The notes under the pieces are model-generated. The model was not told the DNA's origin and did no database searches. It saw nothing but the letters and a program-made list of their open reading frames with translations. From Helicobacteraceae bacterium (GTDB lineage: Bacteria > Campylobacterota > Campylobacteria > Campylobacterales > Sulfurimonadaceae): a DNA stretch of 12,462 nt. How positions within the stretch are numbered: position 1 is the first letter of the stretch; each line of letters opens with the position of its first letter. This document shows, piece after piece, positions 5,696-12,462 of the stretch. The translations under genes were made by a program, and so were the position numbers. The DNA lies in the NCBI GenBank assembly GCA_030613795.1, contig JAUWLG010000017.1, positions 1-12,462 of the forward strand, in the 5' to 3' direction.

Positions 5696-8176
5696 ATGCA
5701 GTTAAAGCAGAAGGACAACTTTGTAAAGTTGATGGTAGGATTCGTCTTTTTTCTACTGCTGCTTTTTGTCTATCTGTTTAAGATCGATAATGATGTCAAG
5801 TATTATGACAGGTATCATGGCTGGATCGTTCAGCTGAAGATCATGGATAAAGAGTTAGACAGCTTTATAACGCAAAAACTCACTTTTACCAATTATGACG
5901 AGATCAATAACAAAATGGATACGTTTGAAAAGACGTTGGCGTTATTGCAAAGCAGTGATATGAGCAGTACCTTTGACTTTACGTTAAATGGTGACATTAG
6001 TGATATCAAAGCTGCCTATGATGAAAAAAGTGCGTTGATCGAGTATAGTAAGTCCAATAATGCCCAGGTCTTGAACTCGATGCATTACCTTTTTCAACTC
6101 ACTGAAGGTATTGAAAATGACCCAACTGTTTCGGCAGATGTTAAAAAACTGATACGCAATACACTTTTTAGTCTGCTGCAAGAATTTCTTAACATTCATG
6201 CCTTGACTGAGGTACTCGATGAGAAGCTTGGACAGCTTACTATGTATAGCACAAAAGAGCGTATAAAGAGACTCTCCTACTTTTTACAACATGCCAGATT
6301 AATGCTGGAAAATATCCAGCAGCTTCAAGGCATACGTGTTGAATCAGAACAGATGCTACTGTATGAGAAGCTTGACAAGCTGCATGTGCAGCTAGATGCC
6401 GGGTATAAGAAAAAGCTGTTTTTACAGAGGATGATCGCACTGTTCGCTTTTGTATCAGCTTTTATATTTGTTGTGGCCTTGATAAGGGTCTATCGCCATT
6501 CTGTCCGTGTAAAACAGAGACTTATGGCCTTTCGTTCTGCTGTTGAACATGGCGATAACTCAGTTGTGATGACGGACGCGCAGAAAAACATTGTCTATGT
6601 CAATGAGGTGTTTGAACGTGATACTGGATATACGTCCTCAGAAGTAATAGGTCAAAATCCAAGGATCCTGAAATCAGATCTAGTCGATCAATCTTATTAT
6701 GATGAACTCAATGCTGCTTTAAAGAGGGGTGAAAAGTGGGAAGGTGAGTTTGTCAATAGGAAAAAAGACGGTTCACTGTTTCATGAAAAGGCCTCTATCG
6801 TTCCCGTGTATATAGAGAATGAGTTGGTCAACTATCTTGCGATCAAGCTCGATATTACCAAATATGTTGAACAGCAAAAAGAGATGGACTTTCTGGCATA
6901 TCATGACTCATTGACCAGGTTGCCCAATCGGATCTATTTTGAAGAGCGTCTTGAACAGGTCTTGGCCGTGTCAAGAAGAAAAAAGACAACAGCAGCCATA
7001 CTGTTTATCGATCTTGACCGTTTTAAAGTGATCAATGATACTTTGGGCCATCACATTGGCGATGAGTTATTAAAGACGGTCGCAAACAGAATAAAATCAG
7101 TACTGCGAAAAGGCGATACACTTGCACGTCTTGGCGGGGATGAGTTTGTTGTTATCCTGGAGATGATGAAAGAAAACAGTGAACCGGCACATGTGAGTAA
7201 AAAGATCATCGCTGCTATAAGAGAGCCGATAATAGTGAACTCATATACATTGACGACAACGGCAAGTATCGGGATCGCGCTTTTTCCGGATGACGGGGAT
7301 ATGATGCATACCGTTATCAAACATGCGGATAGTGCTATGTACCAGGCAAAAAAACTTGGAAAAGACAGGTTCCACTATTATCAAGAAGAACTTTCGGAGA
7401 ACTCGCATTTCCGTTTGAAAATGGAACAGCACTTGCGCAATGCTATTGAAAATGGAGAGCTGAGCTTATGTTATCAGCCGCAATATGATCTTAAAACCAA
7501 GCGGGTCATTGGTTTAGAAGCACTGCTTCGCTGGCATAATGAAGAACTTGGTCAAGTTGGTCCTGATGAATTTATTCCGGTAGCTGAAGAGACCGGATTG
7601 ATCATTGATATCGGAGAATTCGTATTTGAAGAGGCGTGTAAGACATTTGTAGAGTTGCAAAAAGCCGGAACGACATTAGATACCATCGCTATTAATGTTT
7701 CCAGTGTTCAGATCCGTCAAAATGATTTTTTGAATCGGATAAAATATATTATTGACAGCGTTGGTATTGAAGCGCATCATATAGAGATAGAGATAACCGA
7801 AAGATATTTGATGGAGTATACAGAAAGCAATTTAACTGTTTTAGATGACCTGCGAATGCTGGGTCTGAAAATATCGATAGATGACTTTGGAACCGGTTAC
7901 TCCTCTATGAGCTATCTAAAACAACTGCCGATCGATACGATCAAAGTCGACAAATCGTTTATTGATGAGATCGCCAGTGATAAAAATGATTATGAGATAA
8001 CCAAGGCGATCATTGCACTCTCAAGCAGTCTTGAATACAGTGTTGTTGCTGAGGGAATAGAGACACAAGAGCAAGAAGAGTCCCTAAGAGAACTTGATTG
8101 TGACATTGGACAAGGATACTACTTTTGCAAACCACTTTCAAAACAGAAGCTATTTGATTTTATGGCTGATAAGTAG
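5696..8176 (+). CDS. Membrane PAS-GGDEF-EAL protein (c-di-GMP synthesis/breakdown)
   Basis: The ATG at 5696 is chosen over an in-frame GTG at 5666 inside the peroxidase gene, because it gives a normal short cytoplasmic start before the first membrane span; AGGCGAAGAG precedes it. The 826-residue product has a membrane span (about 11-29), a periplasmic all-helical region (30-240, possibly DAHL-like from the NAQVLNSMHYL segment), a second span (245-264), a PAS domain (about 280-390), a GGDEF domain and an EAL domain. GGDEF (480-484) is intact, with an RKGD inhibitory site (471-474) five residues before it. The EAL side keeps EALLRW (608-613), the DDFGTG loop (729-734), VDKSF and AEGIET. Both catalytic domains therefore look active, and direction of flux is probably set by the sensor regions. 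Its immediate linkage to a peroxidase suggests the sensed signal concerns redox or peroxide; this is inference. Confidence 0.93.
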   Translation: MQLKQKDNFVKLMVGFVFFLLLLFVYLFKIDNDVKYYDRYHGWIVQLKIMDKELDSFITQKLTFTNYDEINNKMDTFEKTLALLQSSDMSSTFDFTLNGDISDIKAAYDEKSALIEYSKSNNAQVLNSMHYLFQLTEGIENDPTVSADVKKLIRNTLFSLLQEFLNIHALTEVLDEKLGQLTMYSTKERIKRLSYFLQHARLMLENIQQLQGIRVESEQMLLYEKLDKLHVQLDAGYKKKLFLQRMIALFAFVSAFIFVVALIRVYRHSVRVKQRLMAFRSAVEHGDNSVVMTDAQKNIVYVNEVFERDTGYTSSEVIGQNPRILKSDLVDQSYYDELNAALKRGEKWEGEFVNRKKDGSLFHEKASIVPVYIENELVNYLAIKLDITKYVEQQKEMDFLAYHDSLTRLPNRIYFEERLEQVLAVSRRKKTTAAILFIDLDRFKVINDTLGHHIGDELLKTVANRIKSVLRKGDTLARLGGDEFVVILEMMKENSEPAHVSKKIIAAIREPIIVNSYTLTTTASIGIALFPDDGDMMHTVIKHADSAMYQAKKLGKDRFHYYQEELSENSHFRLKMEQHLRNAIENGELSLCYQPQYDLKTKRVIGLEALLRWHNEELGQVGPDEFIPVAEETGLIIDIGEFVFEEACKTFVELQKAGTTLDTIAINVSSVQIRQNDFLNRIKYIIDSVGIEAHHIEIEITERYLMEYTESNLTVLDDLRMLGLKISIDDFGTGYSSMSYLKQLPIDTIKVDKSFIDEIASDKNDYEITKAIIALSSSLEYSVVAEGIETQEQEESLRELDCDIGQGYYFCKPLSKQKLFDFMADK

Positions 8177-8177
8177 A

Positions 8178-8203
8178 AAGAGTTCTCCTGCTTAAGCTCT
8201 TAT
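8178..8203 (+). terminator. Weak hairpin after the GGDEF-EAL gene
   Basis: AAGAG (8178-8182) can pair with CTCTT (8197-8201) across a partly paired loop, immediately after the stop codon. It is followed by only a short T-containing stretch, so termination strength is doubtful. The rest of the 207-bp convergent spacer shows no gene. Confidence 0.3.
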
Positions 8204-8349
8204 TCCTTAGAACAGTCACATCACTTTTACAGTCGAAGGTTCAGGTAATTGTAATTGGGTAACAAGGTTCAAAAATAAGTTTTTAAGTGTAGTACGTATA
8301 GGTTTGAGGAATTATAATATATCTGAGAGTTGAATTAGTTAAATGTAGG

Positions 8350-8369
8350 TGAGAGAGAAAACTCTCTCA
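8350..8369 (-). terminator. Hairpin between convergent genes, probable helicase terminator
   Basis: TGAGAGAG and CTCTCTCA form a perfect 8-bp stem with a four-base loop (AAAA on the plus strand, UUUU in the minus-strand transcript), 15 bp past the helicase stop. There is no strong U-tract after the stem, so it may act mainly as an mRNA 3'-end stabiliser. Confidence 0.42.
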
Positions 8370-8383
8370 AAGAGGGGTGAGAC

Positions 8384-9922
8384 TTAGTCTCTGTTTCTGT
8401 CGCGGTTACCACGGTATCCGCCGCCTCCGCCGCCACGGCTACGGTTACCACGGTAACCACCACGACCACGGCTTCCACCGCCTCCGCCATGTCCGCCGCG
8501 CTCTAGGTTTTGTAAGATCTTCTCAAGACGTTCAGGGTTAATACCGATCTGGTTTGGACCTTTAACTTCTTGACGATCCATGATTATAGAGATAAGCTTG
8601 TAGATGATCTGCTCATCATCGATGTCTTCACGAAGTGCATCCAGGATCTGGTGTGCTTCGTCAAAGACCTTATGTTTTTCGATTGACTCAACAATAGAAG
8701 AGAAGTTAGCTGTTTTAATAGACGATTTCGATGGAATATATGCATGTTCCATTGTTGTACCGACTTTAGATTTAATACGCTGTAGCTCTTTGAACTCACG
8801 TGGCGTAAGAAGTGTGATCGCCATACCTTTTTGGCCCGCGCGTCCTGTACGACCGATACGGTGAACATAAGACTCAGAGTCAAAAGGGATGTGGTAGTTG
8901 AAAACGTGGCTTACATCGTTGATGTGGATACCACGCGCGGCAACGTCCGTTGCAACAAGGATGTCATACTGACCTGTTTTAAGACCTTTGATCACAGCCT
9001 CACGTTGACGCTGCTCCATGTCGCCATGAAGACCTTTAGCGTTGTATCCAACACCCATAAGTACTTCTGCAACACGATCAACCTCTTTTTTAGTACGACA
9101 GAAGACAACACATTTAGTAGTCTCTTCAGAATCAAGAAGACGGATGATCGCATCGTCACGCTCGTTCTCATCGATAACATAGTACTTCTGCTCGATGTCA
9201 ACGTTTGTCGTCTCAGAACGTGTGATCGTGATAAAGGCAGGATCAACCAGAATGCGCTCTGCTAGTTTCTTGATAGGCTGCGGCATCGTCGCAGAAAAAA
9301 GAAGTGTTTGACGGTCTGTTGGAAGATAAGAGAAGATCTCATTAATATCATCCAAGAAACCCATGTCAAGCATCTCATCCGCTTCGTCAATAATAACAGT
9401 CGACGGTGCAAAGTCTTTTAGCATATCACGAGAAAGGATATCTTTAAGACGGCCTGGTGTCGCGATGACAACCTGTGCTCCACGCTCAATAAGACCGATT
9501 TGACGGCCATACGAGCTACCACCATAGACAGTAACTGTGCGGAGACCCGCTTGCTTACCATACTTATATAGCTCATCACTGACTTGGTTGGCAAGTTCAC
9601 GTGTTGGGGTAATAATAAGGGCTTGGACTCCACCTTTAGGGTCGATCTTGTTTAGCGTTGGTAGACCAAATGCAGCAGTTTTTCCTGTACCTGTCTGTGC
9701 CTGAGCAACGATATCACGTCCTTGCATAACGAGAGGGATCGCTTGAACTTGGATCGGGCTTGGTACTTTAAAACCGGCATAGCTGATGGCACGCATAATG
9801 TCTTTTTTAAGACCGAACTGCTCAAATGTCTCTTCTGCTGGAAGTGCTTCAGCAATTGTCTGCTCTGATGATGTTTCTGTTGTTTCTGTTGTTTCTGTTG
9901 TTTCTGTTGTTTCGTTACTCAT
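8384..9922 (-). CDS. DEAD-box ATP-dependent RNA helicase with RGG-rich tail
   Basis: This 512-residue helicase unwinds RNA duplexes with ATP. All core motifs are present in order: the Q motif (Phe36 to Gln58), AQTGTGKT (75-82), PTREL (106-110), TPGR (155-158), DEAD (179-182), SAT (210-212), the ATDVAARG region (324-331) and HRIGRTGR (354-361). After a roughly 100-residue helical extension comes a Gly/Arg/Asn-rich tail (475-512) with RGG/RGN repeats, a typical nonspecific RNA-binding arm. The N-terminus carries ETT tandem repeats (residues 4-17) before the helicase fold. It resembles the DeaD/CsdA-CshA-RhlE group involved in ribosome assembly, mRNA decay and cold adaptation; which member cannot be decided. 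It is divergent from rmuC with a 342-bp spacer containing a foldable element that may be part of its leader. Its ribosome-binding site (GGATT) is weak. Confidence 0.93.
   Translation of the reverse strand: MSNETTETTETTETTETSSEQTIAEALPAEETFEQFGLKKDIMRAISYAGFKVPSPIQVQAIPLVMQGRDIVAQAQTGTGKTAAFGLPTLNKIDPKGGVQALIITPTRELANQVSDELYKYGKQAGLRTVTVYGGSSYGRQIGLIERGAQVVIATPGRLKDILSRDMLKDFAPSTVIIDEADEMLDMGFLDDINEIFSYLPTDRQTLLFSATMPQPIKKLAERILVDPAFITITRSETTNVDIEQKYYVIDENERDDAIIRLLDSEETTKCVVFCRTKKEVDRVAEVLMGVGYNAKGLHGDMEQRQREAVIKGLKTGQYDILVATDVAARGIHINDVSHVFNYHIPFDSESYVHRIGRTGRAGQKGMAITLLTPREFKELQRIKSKVGTTMEHAYIPSKSSIKTANFSSIVESIEKHKVFDEAHQILDALREDIDDEQIIYKLISIIMDRQEVKGPNQIGINPERLEKILQNLERGGHGGGGGSRGRGGYRGNRSRGGGGGGYRGNRDRNRD
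9873..9908. repeat. In-frame 9-bp tandem repeat in the helicase gene
   Basis: The unit gtttctgtt is repeated four times without error (9873-9908), with a partial fifth copy after it. On the coding strand it yields Glu-Thr-Thr units near the N-terminus. Because the unit is 9 bp, slippage would change tail length without shifting the frame. Confidence 0.85.
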
Positions 9923-9968
9923 TGTAATCCATTTTAATGTAGGACACCTTGTAGCACACGCATGATTA

Positions 9969-9980
9969 TTGCCATGGCAA
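9969..9980. promoter_or_regulatory. 12-bp perfect palindrome upstream of the helicase gene
   Basis: TTGCCATGGCAA is a perfect palindrome 47 bp upstream of the helicase start, in the likely promoter or leader region. A protein-binding operator is possible, but I recognise no regulator for it and single palindromes of this size can occur by chance. Confidence 0.3.
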
Positions 9981-10008
9981 ATAGCTTAAATAGGTATCTA
10001 GTAAATTA

Positions 10009-10159
10009 TAAACTTTTAGGAGTTGGCCCACCTGGGCTCTCTAGAGGGTTTTTGGCGTATATCACACTGCCCTGTACTTATGTCGAAAGGGTATCACTAA
10101 AAACACCAAACTGATATTTGGAGGCTTTAGAGGTACCCTTAAAAAGGCTCAAAAGTTTA
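10009..10159 (-). ncRNA. Candidate structured RNA or helicase mRNA leader element
   Basis: Ends 10009-10017 (TAAACTTTT) and 10151-10159 (AAAAGTTTA) are perfectly complementary, extended inward by GAG with CTC. They enclose a small hairpin (GCCC 10026-10029 with GGGC 10034-10037) and a long one (10087-10140). The long hairpin has three nested stems: AAGGGTA with TACCCTT, CTAAA with TTTAG, and CCAAA with TTTGG, separated by symmetric internal loops. No reading frame fits. The minus strand is favoured because two TATAAT boxes lie just upstream on that strand, so a transcript would begin within a few bases of the closing stem. It could be a separate small RNA of about 150-160 nt or the 5' leader of the helicase mRNA. 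It did not match what I remember of SRP RNA, tmRNA, RNase P RNA or common riboswitches; a divergent 6S RNA cannot be excluded. Confidence 0.4.
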
Positions 10160-10168
10160 AGTGGTGGA

Positions 10169-10185
10169 ATTATAGCGAAATTATA
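10169..10185 (-). promoter_or_regulatory. Twin minus-strand -10 boxes upstream of the structured element
   Basis: The minus strand reads TATAAT at 10185-10180 and again at 10174-10169, an 11-bp spacing. The second would start transcription near 10162, directly before the closing stem of the structured element. A further minus-strand TATAAT at 10010-10005 could serve the helicase alone, so the transcript boundaries are open. Confidence 0.4.
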
Positions 10186-10236
10186 ACAATTATGAGAGGT
10201 TCTGTAATATTTATTAAGTTTAGTTTTATTCACTGC

Positions 10237-10242
10237 TATAAT
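10237..10242 (+). promoter_or_regulatory. Putative -10 box of rmuC
   Basis: TATAAT lies 22 bp upstream of the rmuC start codon, preceded by a T-rich stretch (tttagttttatt). An AAGGA ribosome-binding site follows at 10255-10259. The leader would be only about 16 nt, so the structured element upstream is not part of the rmuC message from this promoter. Confidence 0.5.
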
Positions 10243-10264
10243 ATAGAACACAATAAGGATATAT

Positions 10265-11590
10265 ATGCCCAATAATTTTCTATATACTTTACTAGCCATT
10301 TTTGTAGTGACAACCGTCGTTTTTCTTTTTTTATATATTAGCAACTATCTAAAAGCCAAAGAGCTGGAACTTCTATTAAGTGAGAGAGAGAACAAGGTCA
10401 GTGTATTAGAGGAAGAACTTACTGATAAATCAGTTGAGTCTAAACAATTAGTAAGTGATTACAAGCTGCTGGATGATGAAAAAAATATTTTAGAACGTGA
10501 TTATGCTGTTTTGCATACCCGTCATGAAGATGCGACGTCGTCACATAATGAGAAGATAAAACTTCTAGATGAAGCCAAAGAGACACTCAAGCAGCAGTTT
10601 AACCATCTTGCCAATGAGATCTTTGAGTCTAAGACAAAACGTTTTGAAGAGAGTTCACAAGAGCGACTGCAGTTGTTGTTAAAACCATTCCGCGAACAGA
10701 TCTTCAGCTTTTCAAAACAGACGGAAGAGCGTTTTGTCAAAGAGAACTCAGAACGTGCCGTACTTCATAAAGAGCTTTCTCGTCTGCGTGAACTCAATGA
10801 ACAGATCACTCAAGACGCTAGAAACTTGACCAATGCACTGAAAGGTGAAAACAAGACCCAGGGGAACTGGGGTGAGATCGTCTTGGAACGGATTTTGGAA
10901 GAGTCAGGCCTGCGCGAGGGAATGGAGTATGAGACGCAAGGGAGCTTCAAAGGCGAAGAGGGGAACACCCTTCGTCCCGACGTCATCATCCATCTTCCGC
11001 AGAACAAAGACATCGTTATTGACTCTAAGGTCTCACTGGTGGCATATGAACGTTTCATGAGTGCCGAAAGCCCTATTGAGAAAGAATCGGCTCTTAAAAA
11101 CCACCTTGCCTCCATCAATGCTCATATTAAAGGTTTGAGTGAGAAGCAGTATGAGAAACTGGAAGGGGTCAATACACTTGACTTCATCTTACTGTTTATG
11201 CCGATAGAGGGGGCATTTCTTCTGGCACTCGAGCAAGATGGAACTTTCTTCAGCCGTGCCTATGAGAAAAACATCATGATCGTCAGCCCATCAACACTCT
11301 TGGTGACACTGCGAACCATTGAGCATATCTGGCGTACAGAGCGTCAAGAGCAGAACGCTCAAGAGATCGCCCGTCAGGCAGAGGCACTTTATGATAAGTT
11401 TGTTGCTTTTGTGGAAGACTTGACCAAGATCGGTGACCAGATCGGTAAAACACAAGAGAGTTATGACAAAGCACTTAACAAACTCAGCACCGGAAAAGGA
11501 AACCTTCTGCGTCGAGTTGAGTTGATGAAAAAACTGGGGCTAAAACCTAAAAAGAGTCTGCCGATGTTAGGTGAGGAAGATGAACTTTAA
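10265..11590 (+). CDS. rmuC: DNA recombination protein RmuC
   Basis: This 441-residue protein belongs to the RmuC family, which in E. coli limits inversion at short repeats and is thought to be a nuclease. A single N-terminal membrane span (about 5-26) is followed by a long coiled coil (about 30-195). Then comes the RmuC domain with QGNWGE (199-204), RPDV (237-240) and IDSK (252-255), which together look like a PD-(D/E)XK-type nuclease core, and FMPIEGAF (311-318), SPSTLL (341-346) and a final GNLLRRVE helix. The length is normal for the family. AAGGA sits five bases before the ATG. The stop overlaps the next gene by 11 bp, so that sensor gene is probably coupled to rmuC. No functional link between the two is known to me. 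Confidence 0.94.
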   Translation: MPNNFLYTLLAIFVVTTVVFLFLYISNYLKAKELELLLSERENKVSVLEEELTDKSVESKQLVSDYKLLDDEKNILERDYAVLHTRHEDATSSHNEKIKLLDEAKETLKQQFNHLANEIFESKTKRFEESSQERLQLLLKPFREQIFSFSKQTEERFVKENSERAVLHKELSRLRELNEQITQDARNLTNALKGENKTQGNWGEIVLERILEESGLREGMEYETQGSFKGEEGNTLRPDVIIHLPQNKDIVIDSKVSLVAYERFMSAESPIEKESALKNHLASINAHIKGLSEKQYEKLEGVNTLDFILLFMPIEGAFLLALEQDGTFFSRAYEKNIMIVSPSTLLVTLRTIEHIWRTERQEQNAQEIARQAEALYDKFVAFVEDLTKIGDQIGKTQESYDKALNKLSTGKGNLLRRVELMKKLGLKPKKSLPMLGEEDEL

Positions 11591-12462
11591 GGCTTTGCGT
11601 GAGCGATGGACCCTGCGTCTGATCATCATCACCCCACTTACCGCTTTAGCCATTCTTACGGTGGTCATCACCTCTTTTTACATCGATAAACTCAATTACT
11701 ATTTTAAAGAGAATGCTGCACGTTATATGGACGAATATATTATGGGCGAAAAACGCCAGGGTGAAGAGTTTGTCAAAGATATCAACATTCTTGCAAACTA
11801 TAATTTTGAACATCTGGAAGAGAGCGTTAAAAAAGAGTTGGACGAGCGTCTGAAACTCGCGCATAAGACGGCATCATTCATCTACAACAAATATCAGGGC
11901 CAACTCTCTGACAAAGCGATCCAAGAGCGTATAGTCGATGCGCTCAGCAGTATGACCTGGTATGGTAAGGAAAACTATATCTGGATCACGGATTATGAGG
12001 GCAACAGTCTTCTATCAGGCAGCCGGGAATTTCAAAATAAAAATATTTCCGGTTTTACCGATGCCGACGGCCGTGCGATCATCCTCGAAGAGATACAGAT
12101 AGCACGAAAGTATGGTGAGGGGTACCTCAAAACACGATTTAGAGAAGGGGCTTCTCTGCAGGTAGTAAAGGTGGTGGATTTTAAGTATTTTGGGTGGTTT
12201 TTCGGCAGCGGCATTCACCTTGATCGTGCGATAGAAGCGAAAAAAGCGGAACTTTTGCACTTACTTGACACAGCGCCGAAAGACCGTTCCGGTTACATTG
12301 CACTCTTTGAGGACAGAGAACCGATCTTTATCTCAGAAGAGGATGAAAAAGAGCTCTCTCCGACTCTTTTGGAGAAGATGCGCCAACACCTTGTCAAAGA
12401 TAACGGCTGGATAGAATTGCCGCAAGAAAATACGCATATCTATGTCCATTATTTCAAACCCT
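11580..12462 (+). CDS. Membrane sensor protein with periplasmic Cache domains, 5' part
   Basis: The frame opens at ATG 11580, inside the end of rmuC, with a strong AGGTGAGGAAG just before it, and stays open to the window edge (294 codons visible). A short cytoplasmic N-terminus precedes a membrane span (about residues 13-34) and then an extracytoplasmic region. Residues about 85-215 look like a Cache_2-type module: a long helix, then TWYGKENYIWITDYEG (126-141) and YFGWFFGSGIHLD (203-215), the usual end of such modules. A second, less typical module seems to begin near residue 235 (GYIALFEDREPIF). Cache domains bind small ligands such as organic acids or amino acids. The missing C-terminus decides whether this is a histidine kinase, diguanylate cyclase or chemoreceptor; the lone N-terminal span and Cache pair fit all of them. 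Confidence 0.82.
   Translation, partial: MNFKALRERWTLRLIIITPLTALAILTVVITSFYIDKLNYYFKENAARYMDEYIMGEKRQGEEFVKDINILANYNFEHLEESVKKELDERLKLAHKTASFIYNKYQGQLSDKAIQERIVDALSSMTWYGKENYIWITDYEGNSLLSGSREFQNKNISGFTDADGRAIILEEIQIARKYGEGYLKTRFREGASLQVVKVVDFKYFGWFFGSGIHLDRAIEAKKAELLHLLDTAPKDRSGYIALFEDREPIFISEEDEKELSPTLLEKMRQHLVKDNGWIELPQENTHIYVHYFKP

Noticed and set aside
8831..9265. 144-codon open frame on the plus strand inside the helicase gene
   Set aside because: It is fully antisense to conserved helicase motifs, has no ribosome-binding site, and its translation shows no recognisable domain; it follows from codon bias of the real gene.
9873..9913. CRISPR-like short repeats
   Set aside because: The units are 9 bp, contiguous, without spacers, and inside a coding region. 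No CRISPR array, cas gene, tRNA or rRNA was seen anywhere in the window.
10026..10140. Known riboswitch or SRP/tmRNA match for the structured spacer
   Set aside because: Neither strand shows the conserved cores I remember for cobalamin, TPP, glycine or SAM riboswitches, the SRP GGAAG/AGCAG motif, or tmRNA ends, so no family name is given.
10078..10344. 88-codon minus-strand frame across the rmuC start and the structured spacer
   Set aside because: It overlaps the rmuC N-terminus and the inverted-repeat structure, with low-complexity Lys/Tyr/Ile-rich translation and no support as a gene.

Overview
The window looks like chromosome from a Campylobacterota (epsilonproteobacterial) species, probably of the free-living Sulfurimonas/Sulfurovum type. 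Three things suggest this: the dimeric all-alpha dUTPase and the di-haem cytochrome c peroxidase both resemble Campylobacter/Helicobacter versions, base composition is moderately AT-rich, and several small sensory and redox genes sit in short operons. This assignment comes from family knowledge, not from a database search.

Layout. (1) 3-2012, plus strand: the 3' part of a lytic transglycosylase (mltF), an ADP-ribosylglycohydrolase-like protein with an altered metal site, and a YhbP/UPF0306 split-barrel protein, tightly spaced and probably one operon. (2) 2056-3000: the dUTPase gene lies between two oppositely oriented copies of one repeat, a 109-bp element with 20-bp terminal inverted repeats on the left and a decayed relative on the right. 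(3) 3085-4617: an AT-rich cassette bounded by a 36-bp imperfect direct repeat (32/36 identical). It has a Fur-box-like operator, an outer-membrane beta-barrel gene, an unknown 56-residue gene and a 58-codon stub of a probable substrate-binding protein that ends inside the right-hand repeat. (4) 4671-8176: a PerR-box-like 7-1-7 palindrome next to a TATAAT box and a leader hairpin precede a di-haem cytochrome c peroxidase, which is followed after one base by a membrane PAS-GGDEF-EAL protein. (5) 8384-9922, minus strand: a DEAD-box RNA helicase with an ETT-repeat N-terminus and an RGG-rich C-terminus. (6) 9923-10264: a divergent intergenic region with a long, foldable inverted-repeat structure and two minus-strand TATAAT boxes directly upstream of it. 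(7) 10265-12462, plus strand: rmuC, overlapping by 11 bp the start of a membrane Cache-domain sensor that runs off the window.

How the parts may work together. The most interesting inference is the pairing of a periplasmic peroxide-removing enzyme with a c-di-GMP enzyme behind a peroxide-type operator; this could connect oxidative stress to the motile/sessile decision. The neighbouring cassette seems to be iron-regulated and to have been acquired or rearranged at the direct repeat. The structured segment upstream of the helicase could be a separate small RNA or a long regulatory leader of the helicase mRNA. None of these regulatory readings has been tested.
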